From the NCBI GenBank assembly GCA_021397835.1, contig JAJFZO010000229.1:6069001-6133000 (forward strand): a DNA stretch of 64,000 bases, read 5' to 3'. The DNA comes from Moringa oleifera. Its lineage: Eukaryota; Streptophyta; Magnoliopsida; Brassicales; Moringaceae. A program made the position numbers and the translations under genes. Positions 1 to 9,975 of the stretch are shown here, in pieces; the first letter of the stretch is position 1; every line of letters begins with the position of its first letter. The notes beneath the pieces are model-generated. The model ran no database searches. It saw only the letters and a list, made by a program, of their open reading frames with translations, and had not been told where the DNA came from.

Positions 1-2159
1 CGTGGGCTCCTGTGGCCTTGCTGGCGCGCCCAACGCTACCTCACGCTGGGCACTTGGCCAATGCCGTGCTTGCTGGAGGCTGCCGAGGCATGCCTCCCGT
101 GCCCAGGGTTAGTGCGATGCGGCTTTCCTAGCTTACCTCGCTGAGCGGCATGTCGAGGGGCAGGGACGATGGGGCTAGCTCACGATGGGCGCCTGTGCCA
201 TGGCTGGCGTGCCCACCACTGCTGCACGTTGGGCAAGCAGCCCATGCCATGCCTGCGGGGGCCTTCTGAGGCATTCCTCCCATTCCCAGGGTCTATGCGA
301 TGCGGCTCCCTTGGCTCGCTCACTGGGTACTATGTCGAGGGGTAGGGATGAGGGTGTTGGCTCGCGATGGCCTCCTGTGGCCTGGTAGGCGCGACCACCA
401 CTACCGCACGCTAGGTAAACAGCCCATACTAGGCCTGTTGGGGGTTTTCAAGGCATGCCTCCCATGCCCAGTGTCCGTGCGACGCGGCTCCTTTGGCTCG
501 TTCGCAAGGCACCATGTCGAGGGGCCAGGATGCGGGGGCTGGCTTGCGATGGGCGCCCGTGGCCTGGCTGGCATTGTCCACCACTGGGGCACGCTGGGCA
601 AGTAGCCCATGCCATCCCTGCTGGGGGCTGCTGAGGCATGCCCTCCATGCCCAGTGTCGGTGCGACCCAGCTCCCATGGCTCACTCACTGCCCCCTACGT
701 CGAGGGTCAGGGACGAGGGGGCTGGCTCGAGATGGGCGCTACTTGGCCATGTTGTGCCTTTTGGGGGCTGCCGAGCATGCCTTTTGTGCCCAGGGTCCAT
801 GCGACCTCGCTGCGCACTATGTCCATTTTTTGAGACGAGGGGGCTGGCTCGCGATGAGCGCCATTGGACTCGCTGGCACGCCCATAGGTGCCGCATGTTG
901 GGCAAGCAGCCCATGCCGTGCCTGCTGGGGGCTGCCGAGGCACACCTCTTGTGCCCAGTGTTCGTGCGACTTAGCTCCACTGGCTCACTTACTGGGCACC
1001 ATGTCGAGGGGCAGGGACAAGGGCACGCGATGGGTGCCCGTGGCCCGGCTGGCGCTACCACCGCTACTGCATGTTTTGTGAGCAGCCCTTGCCGTGCCTA
1101 GTGGGGGCTATACGGCATGCCTCCCGTGCCTAGGGTCCGTGCGATGCGGCTCCCTGTCTCGCTTGCTAGGCACTATGGCGATGGGCTGGCTCGTGATGGG
1201 CGTCCGTGGCCTGGTTGGCTTGCGCACCGCTGTCGCACCCTAGGCAAGCAGCCCATGCTGTTCCTATTGGGGGCTGCCGAGGCATGCCTTTAGTGCCTGC
1301 AGTCCGTGCGACGCGGTCCCCTAGCTCACTCGCTAGGCAATAAGTCGAGGGGCTGGCTCACGATGGGGGCCGATGGCCTAGTTGGCGCGCCCATCGCTGT
1401 CCCAAGCTTGGCAAGCAGCCAATGCCGTGCCTGGTGGGGGCTGCCGAGGCATGCCTCCAGTGCCTAGGGTCAGTGAGACACAGCTCCCTTGGCTCGCTCG
1501 CTATGCATTATGTCAAGGGGCAGGGACGAGGGGACTGGCTTGCGATGGGCACCCGTGGACTGGCAGGCACGTCCACCGCTGCTACACGGTTGGCAAGAAG
1601 CCCATGCCATGCTTGCTGGGGGTTGCCAAGGCATGCCTCCCATGCCCAAGGTCCGTGTGACGCGGCTCCCTTAGCTCACTCGATGGACACTGTGTCGATG
1701 GGCCGGATCATGATGGGCGCTCGTGGCCTGGCTGGCGCGCCTACCGCTTTTGCAAGCTGGGCAAGCAGCCCCGGCTATGCCTGCTAGGGCTGCCGAGGTG
1801 TGCCTCCCATGCCCAGGGTCTGTGCGACTTGGCTCCCTTGGCTTGCGCGCTTGGCACTATGTCGAAGTGCTTGCTCTCGATGGGTGCTCGTAGCCTGGCT
1901 GGCGCGCCCACCGATGCAAGACACTGGGCAAGTAGCCCATCCCATGCTTGCAGGGGGCTTCTAAGGCATGCCTCCCATGCCCAAGGTCCGTGCGATGCAC
2001 CTCCCCTGTCTTGCTCATTGGGCATGATGTCGAGGCACAGGGACGAGGTGGCTCGCTCGTGATGGGCGCCCGTGGCATGGCTAGCGTGCACATCGCTGCC
2101 GCACGCTGGGCAAGCAGCCCATGACATGGCTGCCGGGGGCTGCTGCGTGCCCAGGGTCC
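1..2159. repeat. rDNA IGS ~180-bp subrepeat array, block 1
   Basis: About twelve diverged copies of a GC-rich subrepeat of about 180 bp. Recognisable modules in each copy are GGGCAAGCAGCCCATGCC, GGCATGCCTCCCGTGCCCAG, a TCGCTGGGCACTATGTCGAG segment and GATGGGCGCCCGTGGCC. The same array lies beside the 28S 3' ETS in three rDNA units, which identifies it as IGS. The period is a multiple of three, so chance open frames repeat along the block; I do not regard them as genes. The block ends near 2,159, where a truncated LTR begins. Confidence 0.85.
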
Positions 2160-2803
2160 CAATCCCAACCTTTTTCACATATGAATAAGGAAATACACTC
2201 TAAACACAGCAGGACATCACACCTTTGATGACTCTGCCTGTGGGTTTATATAGCCTATAAAACTTGGCAGTTGACACCCCCAACTACCCTAGGGTAATGG
2301 GGTTTAATCCTCACAAAACCAGCCCTGCATGCAGCTTTGACTCCTGCTCCTTGCGACAAGTGTCCCACTCCCTCGCAAGTGCCTGGTAACCACTAGTAAC
2401 TGCTGGTAACCACTGGTAACTGCTGTTAACTACTGCAAACTGCAGGAAACCGCCGCCAGCTTCGTGGGCTAAGCCCACCAAGTGTACCCCGAGTGCCTCA
2501 TGCTTATTTGCGTGCCTGATAGGGTGCCAATGCGAGCCCGTGTCTGTTTTTCTACCAGTGTTCTGCTCACCCGCTGCCCAGGTGCCCTGCACCATGTCCA
2601 GTCCTCATGAGCAATCTCTTTATGACTCACGCATCAAAGACTTGACCGATAGCCATCTCGAGTGGGCTGCTCCCGTGAGCAGGCCCAAGCAGGTGTCAAT
2701 ACCTGCTTGTGATGCTTCCCATGGCATCACTTGGGCTGGGGCCCCGATGAGCATCCCATGTCTTCATCATGCCACCACGTCACTTATATGTAAGGGGCTT
2801 ACA
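2160..2803 (-). mobile_element. Family-A LTR, truncated
   Basis: Right 644 bp of a family-A LTR in minus orientation. It matches 17,366-17,988 closely but lacks the first ~175 bp. The break joins subrepeat sequence at a short shared run (CCCAATCCC). The right edge ends in TTACA, the inverted TG end, followed by the polypurine tract and pol of the same element. A minus-strand TATA-like box, CTATATAAA, lies at 2,245-2,253. A small array of GGTAACCACT/TGCTGGTAAC words near 2,375-2,440 differs in copy number between copies 1 and 2. Confidence 0.75.
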
Positions 2804-3452
2804 AACCACCCCCACTAGAAGAGTGCGACGTCCTCGTCGCGACACTTTCTAGATAAGCTTTGACCTTATCTTCAAGTTGCCATAAAGTCACTGCCTTTTC
2901 CCAAGTAGCATCGGCTGCTTCCTCGCCATGCCATTGTACCAAGTATTCTGTCCGCCTGTTTTTCTTGCTCGCCCCATGCGTTCTATGATCAAGGATCTCC
3001 GCAAGGTCCTTGTCAAAGTGCTTGCGAACTGTTGGGGGAGCTCTTTTTGCTTTCGCCCGATCTGTGTTAACATCTTCATGATATTCCTTTAAGAAACTAA
3101 CATGAAAAGTTGGATGTACCTTAAATCGTTCGGGCAGCTGCAATCTATAGGCCACTTTGCTTACCTTCTTGACAACTTCGAACGGACCATCATACTTTTG
3201 TACGAGCCCTTTGTGGTATTTTTTATCTGTAACCTTTTTCCAGATTTGTGGGGTAAGCTTCAGCATCACTTTGTCCCCCACGTTGAACTCGAAGTCCCTT
3301 CTTTTTTCATCAGCATACTTCTTCATTCGTTTGGCTGCCTTAGCCAAACTATCGCGGGCTTGCTCTACCAGCTCTGTTTTGTCCCGAACAAAGCGATAAG
3401 CTGCTAGACAAGGCCCTTGCGATTTCTTTTTCACAATCTCTTGCGGAGACAT
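2799..3452 (-). pseudogene. Family-A gypsy pol 3' fragment (integrase C-terminus and chromodomain)
   Basis: Open minus-strand frame of about 215 codons encoding the integrase C-terminal region and a chromodomain. Visible features are a KKYADEKRRDFEFNVGDKVM segment, a VHPTFHVSFLKEY segment (the usual end of chromovirus integrase) and a chromodomain with YLVQWHG and ATWE. The frame ends at a TAA lying in the first bases of the adjoining LTR, so the polypurine tract is itself coding (Ser/Gly run). The upstream part of pol (integrase core, RT, protease, gag) is absent: the fragment starts at the MSP(Q/H)EI position and meets family-B LTR sequence. The frame continues open into the LTR for some 35 codons, an accidental fusion. 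Confidence 0.82.
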
Positions 3453-4490
3453 GAAAACGAATGGGGGAGACTTGGTGAGAAATCGAGTTTCATACTTACA
3501 GTGGCGAGATTCACTGGTGAGTTGGGAACGTTGTGGAGCAAGGGACGAGGCACACAAACAGACCCATTAACCCGCTTAAGGGGAAAAGCGACAGAGATGC
3601 CTCAAGCAAGCACCAACACACGGGGGTGCAAATATGTCCAATGATGGGAACACAGGGCAGAATCCAGGAACCTAACTTGGCATGGATGGAAAGTCCAACA
3701 AGCAAAGATATTCCACAAAGAAAGGATATGACTATTGGCTAGAGGAGGATTAAGGTGACAGAAGGATAAGAAAGAGATGTCTATCCCGAAAGCCAAGGGA
3801 GATAAGGCTCGAGAATAGTCCTAAATGGGAACCACCTCCTCAAGAATATCAAAATCGGTTGAAAGCGGATATGAAGACTTGGAGAAGACTTCAAAGGAGA
3901 TGAGATCCCTAACTCAGGGAAAGTCCTTGCAAGAGAAGGATGCCATCCAAATATCCTTGACTCATGGAGAGTCATTGTAGGAGAAGGATGTTATCCAAAT
4001 GGAGAGTCCTATGGGAAGAGGATGCTATCCGAAGATCCTTGACTCATGAAGAGTCCTTGTGGGAAGAGAATGATATCTAAACTTTGAAGATAAGCCTCAA
4101 TGGGATAAAAGATTCATGATCAAGATTGCGTGGCATATTCGAATAACGTGGGATAACTAAGAGGGAGTGTTTGAGTAGGACACTCCTCAACTAGTATAAA
4201 ACAGGGGCTTGCGTTCAGTTGTAAACACATCGAGTAATACAATCTCAAGTGTGTGGGTAGCTAGAGGCATTGGGTGCTCTTAGAGAGAGACCCTTCTTTT
4301 GTAAAGAGTTTCTTTATTTTCGATAAATGCTGAGAAAGAGTTCTCGCAATACCGTCTTCCTGCTTTGTGTTTTGCATTGTTGGCTCTTATTCTTCTTTTG
4401 GTACGAGCTTAAAAAGTTAGGCTGGTTAGGTGGATGCATCTAGTGCCATCACACTAAAGTTGCGCTGATCCCGCAACTGACAGTGTGACA
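3447..4490 (+). mobile_element. Family-B 5' LTR, lacking its first ~110 bp
   Basis: Matches the solo LTR at 12,007 from its ACATGAAAACGAATG segment to the terminal GGTGTGACA (here AGTGTGACA). The missing start corresponds to 17,082-17,190 of copy 2. A TATA box, TATAAAA, lies at 4,195-4,201, so transcription is expected to start about 25-35 bp downstream. Short direct repeats at about 3,925-4,077 (CCTTGACTCATG plus GAGTCCT and GGATGCTATCC words) make this LTR longer than the solo copy. A tRNA-Met primer site follows four bases after the LTR. Confidence 0.82.
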
Positions 4491-4493
4491 ATT

Positions 4494-4505
4494 TGGTATC
4501 AGAGC
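4494..4505 (+). other. Primer-binding site (initiator tRNA-Met)
   Basis: TGGTATCAGAGC, complementary to the 3' end of plant initiator methionine tRNA, lies three bases after the LTR end. This is the standard minus-strand priming site of many plant Ty3/gypsy and Ty1/copia elements. It is fully intact here. Confidence 0.85.
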
Positions 4506-4565
4506 ACGGTTTCGATCACCACTTTCTCTCAAACTCGTGGATGATCTTATTGCAGCCAATGCCCC

Positions 4566-5530
4566 ATACCAGGAGGGAGTGAGTCAATGCGAGAGCGTGT
4601 CACTCGGTTGGAAGAGATCATTGGTGCACTGACGGAGGGATCAACATGCTCGCTAGCTGAGTTGATGGAGACAATCGCCCAGAAACAATCCTCGATGGAA
4701 GAGGACATCGGAAAAATCAAGGAAACCGTGAGGAGCCTTGAGACCGAGATTAGGTTGCTAAAAAGGGCTCCCCACAGTCCTACGGCAGGGGCAGACTCTA
4801 CTATGGCTAAGCTGAAGGTGCCAGAACCAAAGCCATTCTCTGGAGAGAGGAACGCTAAGGAGTTGGAGAGCTTCTTGTGGGATATGGAGCAGTACTTCAA
4901 AGCTGCTAGAGTGCCCGAAAATGACCAAGTAATGATCACATCTATGTACTTATCTGGTGATGCTACGTTGTGGCGGCACACCCGTATGCAGGATGACGTT
5001 ATCATGGGAAGGCCTAGCATTGATTCGTGGGAGGCACTCAAAAGGGAATTGAAGGAGCAACTCCTACCATGTGACACCTCGTTCATGGCTAGGGAACAAT
5101 TGAAACGCCTGAAGCAGAGAGATTTAGCGAGTGACTTCGTCAAGGAGTTCAGTTCACTAATGCTGGACATCAAGAACATGTTAGAGGAGGATAAGTTGTT
5201 TAACTTCCTATCAGGCTTGTAGCCGTGGGCTCAAGCAGAACTGAGGCGGCAAGGTGTCAAAGACTTGCCCTTAGCATTTTCCGTAGCGGATAGTTTGGTG
5301 GATTTCAAGTATGCAGGTGGTGCTCCCAAAAAGAAAGGTGAGAAATGAGGGAAGGCTGGAAAAGAGATGAAAAAGCCCAATGGCAAGGGCAAGAAAAAGA
5401 AGAATCCTGAGCCCAGCAACCTCAGGGCTCATCCCCTTTGAAAGGAAAGGGAAAGAGTGTGAACTAAAGGGGTTGCTTCTTATGCAACGGGCCACATAGA
5501 GCACACGACTGTCCTCGCAAGGAGAAGTTA
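4566..5530 (+). pseudogene. Family-B gypsy gag, decayed
   Basis: Capsid-type gag. An N-terminal predicted coiled coil (heptad-like region, codons ~10-60) is followed by a retrotransposon gag domain with FSGERNAKELESFLWDMEQY, YLSGDATLW and FNFLSGL, a lysine-rich linker and one zinc knuckle of form CX2CX3HX4C at 5,474-5,512. The start codon is ATA (4,566) where copy 2 has ATG. TAG at 5,221 replaces a CAG codon and is private to copy 1. TGA at 5,346 is shared with copy 2 and probably comes from CGA. A one-base loss near 5,418, also shared, puts the knuckle in another frame. It cannot make full Gag. Confidence 0.88.
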
Positions 5531-5639
5531 GCGGCACTCGTGGCAGCAGAGGATTCCTCCGAAGAAAAAGAAGAGAATGCCACAACTCGGGTGAATCCAA
5601 TCTAGTTGTTGAATGCGATCACACCCAAGAACTTGCAAA

Positions 5640-8016
5640 AAGGGTTGATTTATGTCCTGGTGAAGGTAAACGGGAAGGATGCAATGGCAATGTTGGATAT
5701 AGGAGCTACCAACAATTTCATCACATAAAGAGAAGTGGGAAGGCTCGGGCTTAAGCTTTCTCCAACCTTGGTCAAGTTCAAAGTAGTGAATGCTGAGGCG
5801 AAGGCACTATGCGGAGCTGCCACTACGACCCTTGAAGTAGGCGAATGGAAACGTACGTCCAACTTCATGATAACTCAGTTAGATGACTTTGATGTTATCT
5901 TGGGTCTAGAGTTCTTCAGACAAGCCAAGGCATCGATGATGCCCCACTTAGGTGGATTACTCGTGGCTGATGAGCGAGCCCCGAGCCTAATCAGGATCGA
6001 AGTAGCAAGACAACTTTCGGTAGATAAGAAATAGATTGGGTTGCAATCTGCAAAGCAACTAAAGCCTAGACTGCGGAAGGGTGAAGTGACGATGGTGGCA
6101 GCACTATTTGAGGCAAAACCAGATTAGGTTGTAGAGGTGCCCGACAAGATCGCTGAAGTGTTGAGGGAGTTCAGTGACATGATGCCACTGGAGCTCCCCA
6201 AGACATTGCCTCCGAGGAGGAATGTTGATCATATGATCGAGTTACTTCCGGGTGCTAGACCCTTAAGCACCATATCGAATGCCCCTGTCGGAACTAGCCG
6301 AACTACAGAAGCAACTAGACGAGCTGTTGGAAGTGGGTTTCATTTAACCGTCAAAGGCCCCTTATGGCGCAACTGTGCTATTCTAGCGAAAACAAGATGG
6401 CTCACTGACAATGTGCATCGATTATCAAGCATTAAACAAGGTAACAGTAAAGAACAAATATCCAGTGCCAAACGTTATTGACTTATTTGATTGGTTATCA
6501 AGGGCCAAGTACTTTACGAAGCTAAACTTGCGGTCGGAATACTGGCAAGTTAGAATAGTTGATGGGGACAAAGCAAAAACCGCATGCGTCACAAGGTACG
6601 GCTCTTATGAGTTCATGGTGATGCCCTTTGGGCTAACCAATGCGCTTGCTACCTTTTGCAATCTTATGAATGACGTATTGTTTGAGTTTTTGGACAAGTT
6701 TGTGGTAGTCTACTTTGGTGACATTGTGGTCTATAGTGAGACCTTAGACGACAACGCAAAGCATTTGCGGCAAGTATTGATGCGGCTGCGAGAGCACCAG
6801 CTATACATCAAGAAGGAAAAATGCGAGTTTTGTAAGCAAGAAGTGCCATTCTTGGGACATTGGGTCGGGAATGGACAGATACGGATGGATGAAAGGAAAG
6901 TGAAGGCCATCATGGAGTGGCCAACCTCGCAAAAATTTGCTGAATTACGATCATTCCTTGGGCTCGCAAACTATTACAGACGGTTCATCAAAGGATATTC
7001 CAGCAAGAGCAACCCTTTGACGGACTTGCTAAAAAAAGATAGCCTGTGGGTGTGGATCGATGAATGGAACAAGGCTTTCGAAGGATTAAAACAGGCAGTA
7101 GCCTCAGAACCAGTACTGTCCCTACCAAACTTTGAAGAGCCATTCGAGGTAGTCACAGACGCTTCTAATTGAGCAATCGGGGGTGTGTGTAGAATGGCCA
7201 TCCCGTGGCATTCAAAAGTCAAAAACTCAAGGATGCAGAGCAGCGTTATTCGACTCATGAAAAAGAGATGATAGTTGTTGTCCATTGCTCAAGGACATGG
7301 CGGCATTACTTGCTTGGGATGAAATTTAAGGTAATTACTGACAATGTCACTAATACCTATTTTCGCTTGCAGAAAAAGCTATCTTCGAAACAAGCAAGAT
7401 GGTAAGAGTTTGTGGCAGAGTTTCATTTTGTGTGGGAACACAAACCAGGCAAACAAAACATTGTTGCTAATGCACTAAGCTGCGTAGAACTACAAACTTA
7501 TGTGGCTGCTCTGACGGGTGTCTAGAGCGACTTTCTCGAGCAAATAAGATCGATAGTTGGGGAAGATACCGAATATGCCCGACTCATGGAGGAGGTGAGC
7601 AAAGGCTTGATCCAAAAATATTGGATCAAGGATGGGTTGCCATATGCTCGAGGAGACAGACTGTTTGTGCCTAAGTCTGGAGGACTTTGAAAACAGTTGC
7701 TGAGGGAAACCCAAGACCCGCTATGGGCAGGTCATCCGGGCGTCGAGAGGATGCTCGCGCTACTGACAAGAGCCTATTACTGGCCCAAGTTGATGGAAGA
7801 TGTGGAGGACTATGTTCGCACATGCTTAGTGTGCCAACAGGACAAAACAGGTAGAAGGAGAGAGGCGGGTTTGCTCCAACCCTTGCCCATTTCGGAACAC
7901 CCATGGGAGTCGGTGTCGATGGATTTCATTCTGGGCTTCCCAAAGGTAAGGGGGCTATCCACTATAATGGTGATTGTTGATAGGTTCTCAAAGTATGCTA
8001 TCTTTGTTCTTGTTAC
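5640..8016 (+). pseudogene. Family-B gypsy pol (PR-RT-RNase H-partial integrase), decayed and truncated
   Basis: Order is protease, reverse transcriptase, RNase H, integrase, typical of Ty3/gypsy. The protease active site reads D-I-G at 5,696. RT spans about 6,300-6,900 with [16 protein letters not shown], but the catalytic YLDD box is YFGD at 6,711-6,722, a loss of an essential aspartate shared in kind with copy 2. RNase H is at about 7,060-7,400, with a TGA at 7,170 where relatives have CGA. Integrase starts near 7,690 with the zinc-binding region (TCLVCQQDK), continues to VDRFSKYAIF with the first catalytic Asp in SMDFI, then breaks at about 8,016 into an IGS subrepeat. The rest of integrase, the chromodomain and the 3' LTR are missing. 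Confidence 0.88.
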
Positions 8017-8082
8017 CATGCCTTGCCTGCTGGGAGTTGCCGAGGCACGCCTCCTGTGCCCAGGGACCATGCGACATGGCTC
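8017..8082. repeat. Short IGS subrepeat piece at the element/IGS junction
   Basis: About 65 bp with the CCTGCTGGG, GCCGAGGCACGCCTCC and GTGCCCAGGGACCATGCGAC modules of the 180-bp subrepeat, between the truncated integrase and the IGS spacer. The same piece, with the same ends, is found in copy 2 at 23,204. Confidence 0.75.
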
Positions 8083-8905
8083 CCTTGGCCGCCTGCCTGC
8101 CGGCAGTGGTGGCCGCCATAGCCACTCACCATCGACTGGATGGGCAAGGCAGCAAGCCACCCTGCCCATGCCATGCACGCTGGGTTCCCCAAGCCCAGTG
8201 CCTACCCATGTAGGATTGGCAGAGGGGGAGCACGCATGGTCTGTTGGCACCTAGCAAGCTTGGTGACCACCTCCCCCCTAAAGAGTCTTAAATGAAATTT
8301 CACTCTGGCGAGAGGAAACATTAATATGTCTGAGCCATCATAATGGTTCTAAAAAGTTATTTACTTGAAATTTTAAGGTGAAAGTTTGTACATAAATGGA
8401 GAATAATCATATCTACCACCACAAAAGATTTCAGAATTTTTTGGGCACTAAATCTTTTTTAATCAATTTTTTACAGTCAAAAATTGAAAAAATCGTCAAA
8501 AATAGCCCGTGAGTCAAAATGATCCCAAACTTCAGGGCAGACTCCTCATGAATTACACAATTTATTTAAGTCATTTCGGGACCAATTCCGTGATGAAAAG
8601 ACTGTCAATTCACACTAATTTCGCAACTCGGCATTGTGGTCAGCAGGTTGGGGCAGCTATGCCTCGGCCTGGCCTAGGGTGCACACTGGCTGCCTTGTCC
8701 AATGAACCTCCAGCCACCCCATCACTGCCCTCAGGTTCCATCACAGCTAGGGGACATGGCCAAGCCCAGCTTGCCCATGAAATCAACGCCCACAGCATGT
8801 GCCGAGCCTCACAGCATGCTCGCGGCTGGCTCACATAGGGCACCCTTGGCAAGGCTGGCGCCGTGCCTGCTGGGGCTTACTGTGGCACCCCTGCCTCGCA
8901 CGCTG
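8083..8905 (-). other. rDNA IGS spacer (non-repetitive, AT-rich core)
   Basis: About 820 bp corresponding to 55,974-56,790 near rDNA unit 2, where it separates ETS from subrepeats. It has a GC-rich flank, a candidate Pol I initiation site near 8,271-8,283, an AT-rich core (about 8,290-8,610) rich in A and T runs, and a second GC-rich flank that grades into subrepeats near 8,905. No coding signal stands out. Here it is detached from its ETS: to the left lies the truncated retroelement. Confidence 0.7.
8271..8283 (-). promoter_or_regulatory. Candidate Pol I transcription start region (copy 1)
   Basis: On the minus strand the sequence reads CTTTAGGGGGGAG, resembling the plant Pol I start, which is TATA-like followed by a run of G. 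It is conserved in three separate copies (8,271, 23,459, 56,159), and in the third it lies about 1.15 kb upstream of the 18S 5' end, a normal ETS length. It is imperfect against the usual TATATA-GGGG form. In this copy, minus-strand transcription would run into the retroelement pol in antisense rather than into 18S. Confidence 0.4.
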
Positions 8906-9072
8906 GGGATCATGTTGAGGCAGGAACGAAGGGGCTGGCTCGAGATGGGCGCCCGTGGCCTGGCTGGCGTGCCCACCGCTGCCACACGCAGCCCATGCCG
9001 TGCCTGCTGGAGGTGGCTGAGGCATGTCTCTCATGCCCAAGGTTTGTGCGATGTAGCTCCCACGGCTCGCTT
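8906..9072. repeat. IGS subrepeat, single copy before 18S fragment
   Basis: About one subrepeat (modules GATGGGCGCCCGTGGCC, GCCCATGCCGTGCCTGCTGG, GGCATGTCTCTCATGCCC) that joins 18S near 9,073. The junction shares a few bases (CTTGCC/TCCAATGG context) with the 18S sequence, suggesting joining at short homology. Confidence 0.7.
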
Positions 9073-9631
9073 GCCGTCCAATGGATCCTCATTAAGAGAT
9101 TTAGATTGTACTCATTCCAATTACCAGACTCGAAGAGCCCAATATTATTTTTTATTGTCACTACCTCCCCTTGTCAGGATTGGCTAATTTATGTGCTTGC
9201 TACCTTCGTTAGACGTGGTAGCTGTTTCTCAGGCTCCCTTTTCAGAATCAAACCACCATAATTCTCAGTCACCCGTCACCACTATAGTAGTCAACTATCC
9301 TACCATCGAAAGTTGATAGGGCAGAAATTTGAATGATGCGTCGTCGGCATGATGGCCTTGCGATCCATCGAGTTATCATGAATCATCAAAGCAATAGGCA
9401 AAGCCTGCATCGACCTTTTATCTAATAAATGCACCCTTCCAGAAATCGAGGCTTGTTACACGTATTAGCTCTAGAATTACTACAGTTACCCGAGCAGTAA
9501 GTACCATCGAACAAACAATAACTGATTTAATGAGCCATTCGCAATTTCACAGTCTAAATTAGTTCATACTTACACATGCATGGCTTAATCTTTGAGACAA
9601 GCATATGACTACTAGCAGGATCAACTAGGTA
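9073..9631 (-). rRNA. 18S rRNA fragment (5' ~560 nt), degenerate
   Basis: Minus-strand 5' third of 18S. The 5' end is recognised by the inverse of TACCTGGTTGATCCTGCCAG at 9,609-9,631, with CpG/CHG transitions (ACTAGCAGGATCAACTAGGTA on plus). The fragment includes the site where elements sit in units 1 and 2 of the right half, here empty (ATAGTAG then TCAACTATCC near 9,284). The 3' two thirds of 18S are missing; the break at about 9,073 leads to an IGS subrepeat. It cannot give a functional rRNA. Confidence 0.9.
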
Positions 9632-9975
9632 GCATCCTTTGAGACATCACGCCAATTAAGACTAAAGCATGCCACAAGGCTCCTTGAAGCCAAAGCTGTC
9701 ACGGTCATCGTTCAAAATCGATGGGACATAAGACAAATGCTTTCGCTTGGATAGGCAGAGGCCAAGGCCACTCCTGTCGTATCACTTTTCTCACCTAAGC
9801 GGACGATCGAGCACTCGTGTGCCAAAGCAGCTTCAAGTCAAAGCAAGCCACGCTTGGAGCACGAGGCCCAACTGAGGTTTCCACCCATGCCCGCGAGGGA
9901 CAAGGTGCAAAGACAGCTGACTCGAATCATCAAATTTCGTTTTTGAAGGCAGGTGACATAGGGTCTCGCTGTCAG
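9632..9975 (-). other. 45S rDNA 5' ETS fragment
   Basis: About 344 bp directly upstream of the 18S 5' end. It matches 55,013-55,340, including GACATC(A)CGCCAA, CAAAATCGATGGGAC and GGACAGG/GGATAGGCAGAGGCC words. The remaining ~0.8 kb of ETS and the candidate promoter seen beside rDNA unit 2 are absent; at about 9,975 the sequence changes to subrepeats. Confidence 0.78.

Noticed and set aside
493..1101. 202-codon open frame in the first subrepeat array, and similar long frames (for example 13,996-14,427, 14,258-14,821, 38,817-39,542, 39,761-40,378, 41,883-42,599)
   Set aside because: These are translations of the ~180-bp IGS subrepeat, open because the period is a multiple of three and the sequence is GC-rich. 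The same peptide pattern recurs in several frames and on both strands, with no conserved domain.
1..2159. CRISPR-like array
   Set aside because: Repeats are ~180 bp and contiguous without unique spacers, and the context is plant rDNA IGS.
1..2159. Centromeric satellite
   Set aside because: The ~180-bp length is suggestive, but the array directly adjoins the 28S 3' ETS in three units and the spacer/ETS in others, which identifies it as IGS subrepeat.
4547..5179. 210-codon minus-strand frame opposite gag
   Set aside because: Shadow of the gag frame; the plus strand has the recognisable gag domain and zinc knuckle.
8290..8610. Possible miniature transposon in the AT-rich segment
   Set aside because: No terminal inverted repeats or target duplication found by eye, and it sits at the same place in all three spacer copies, so it is part of the IGS.
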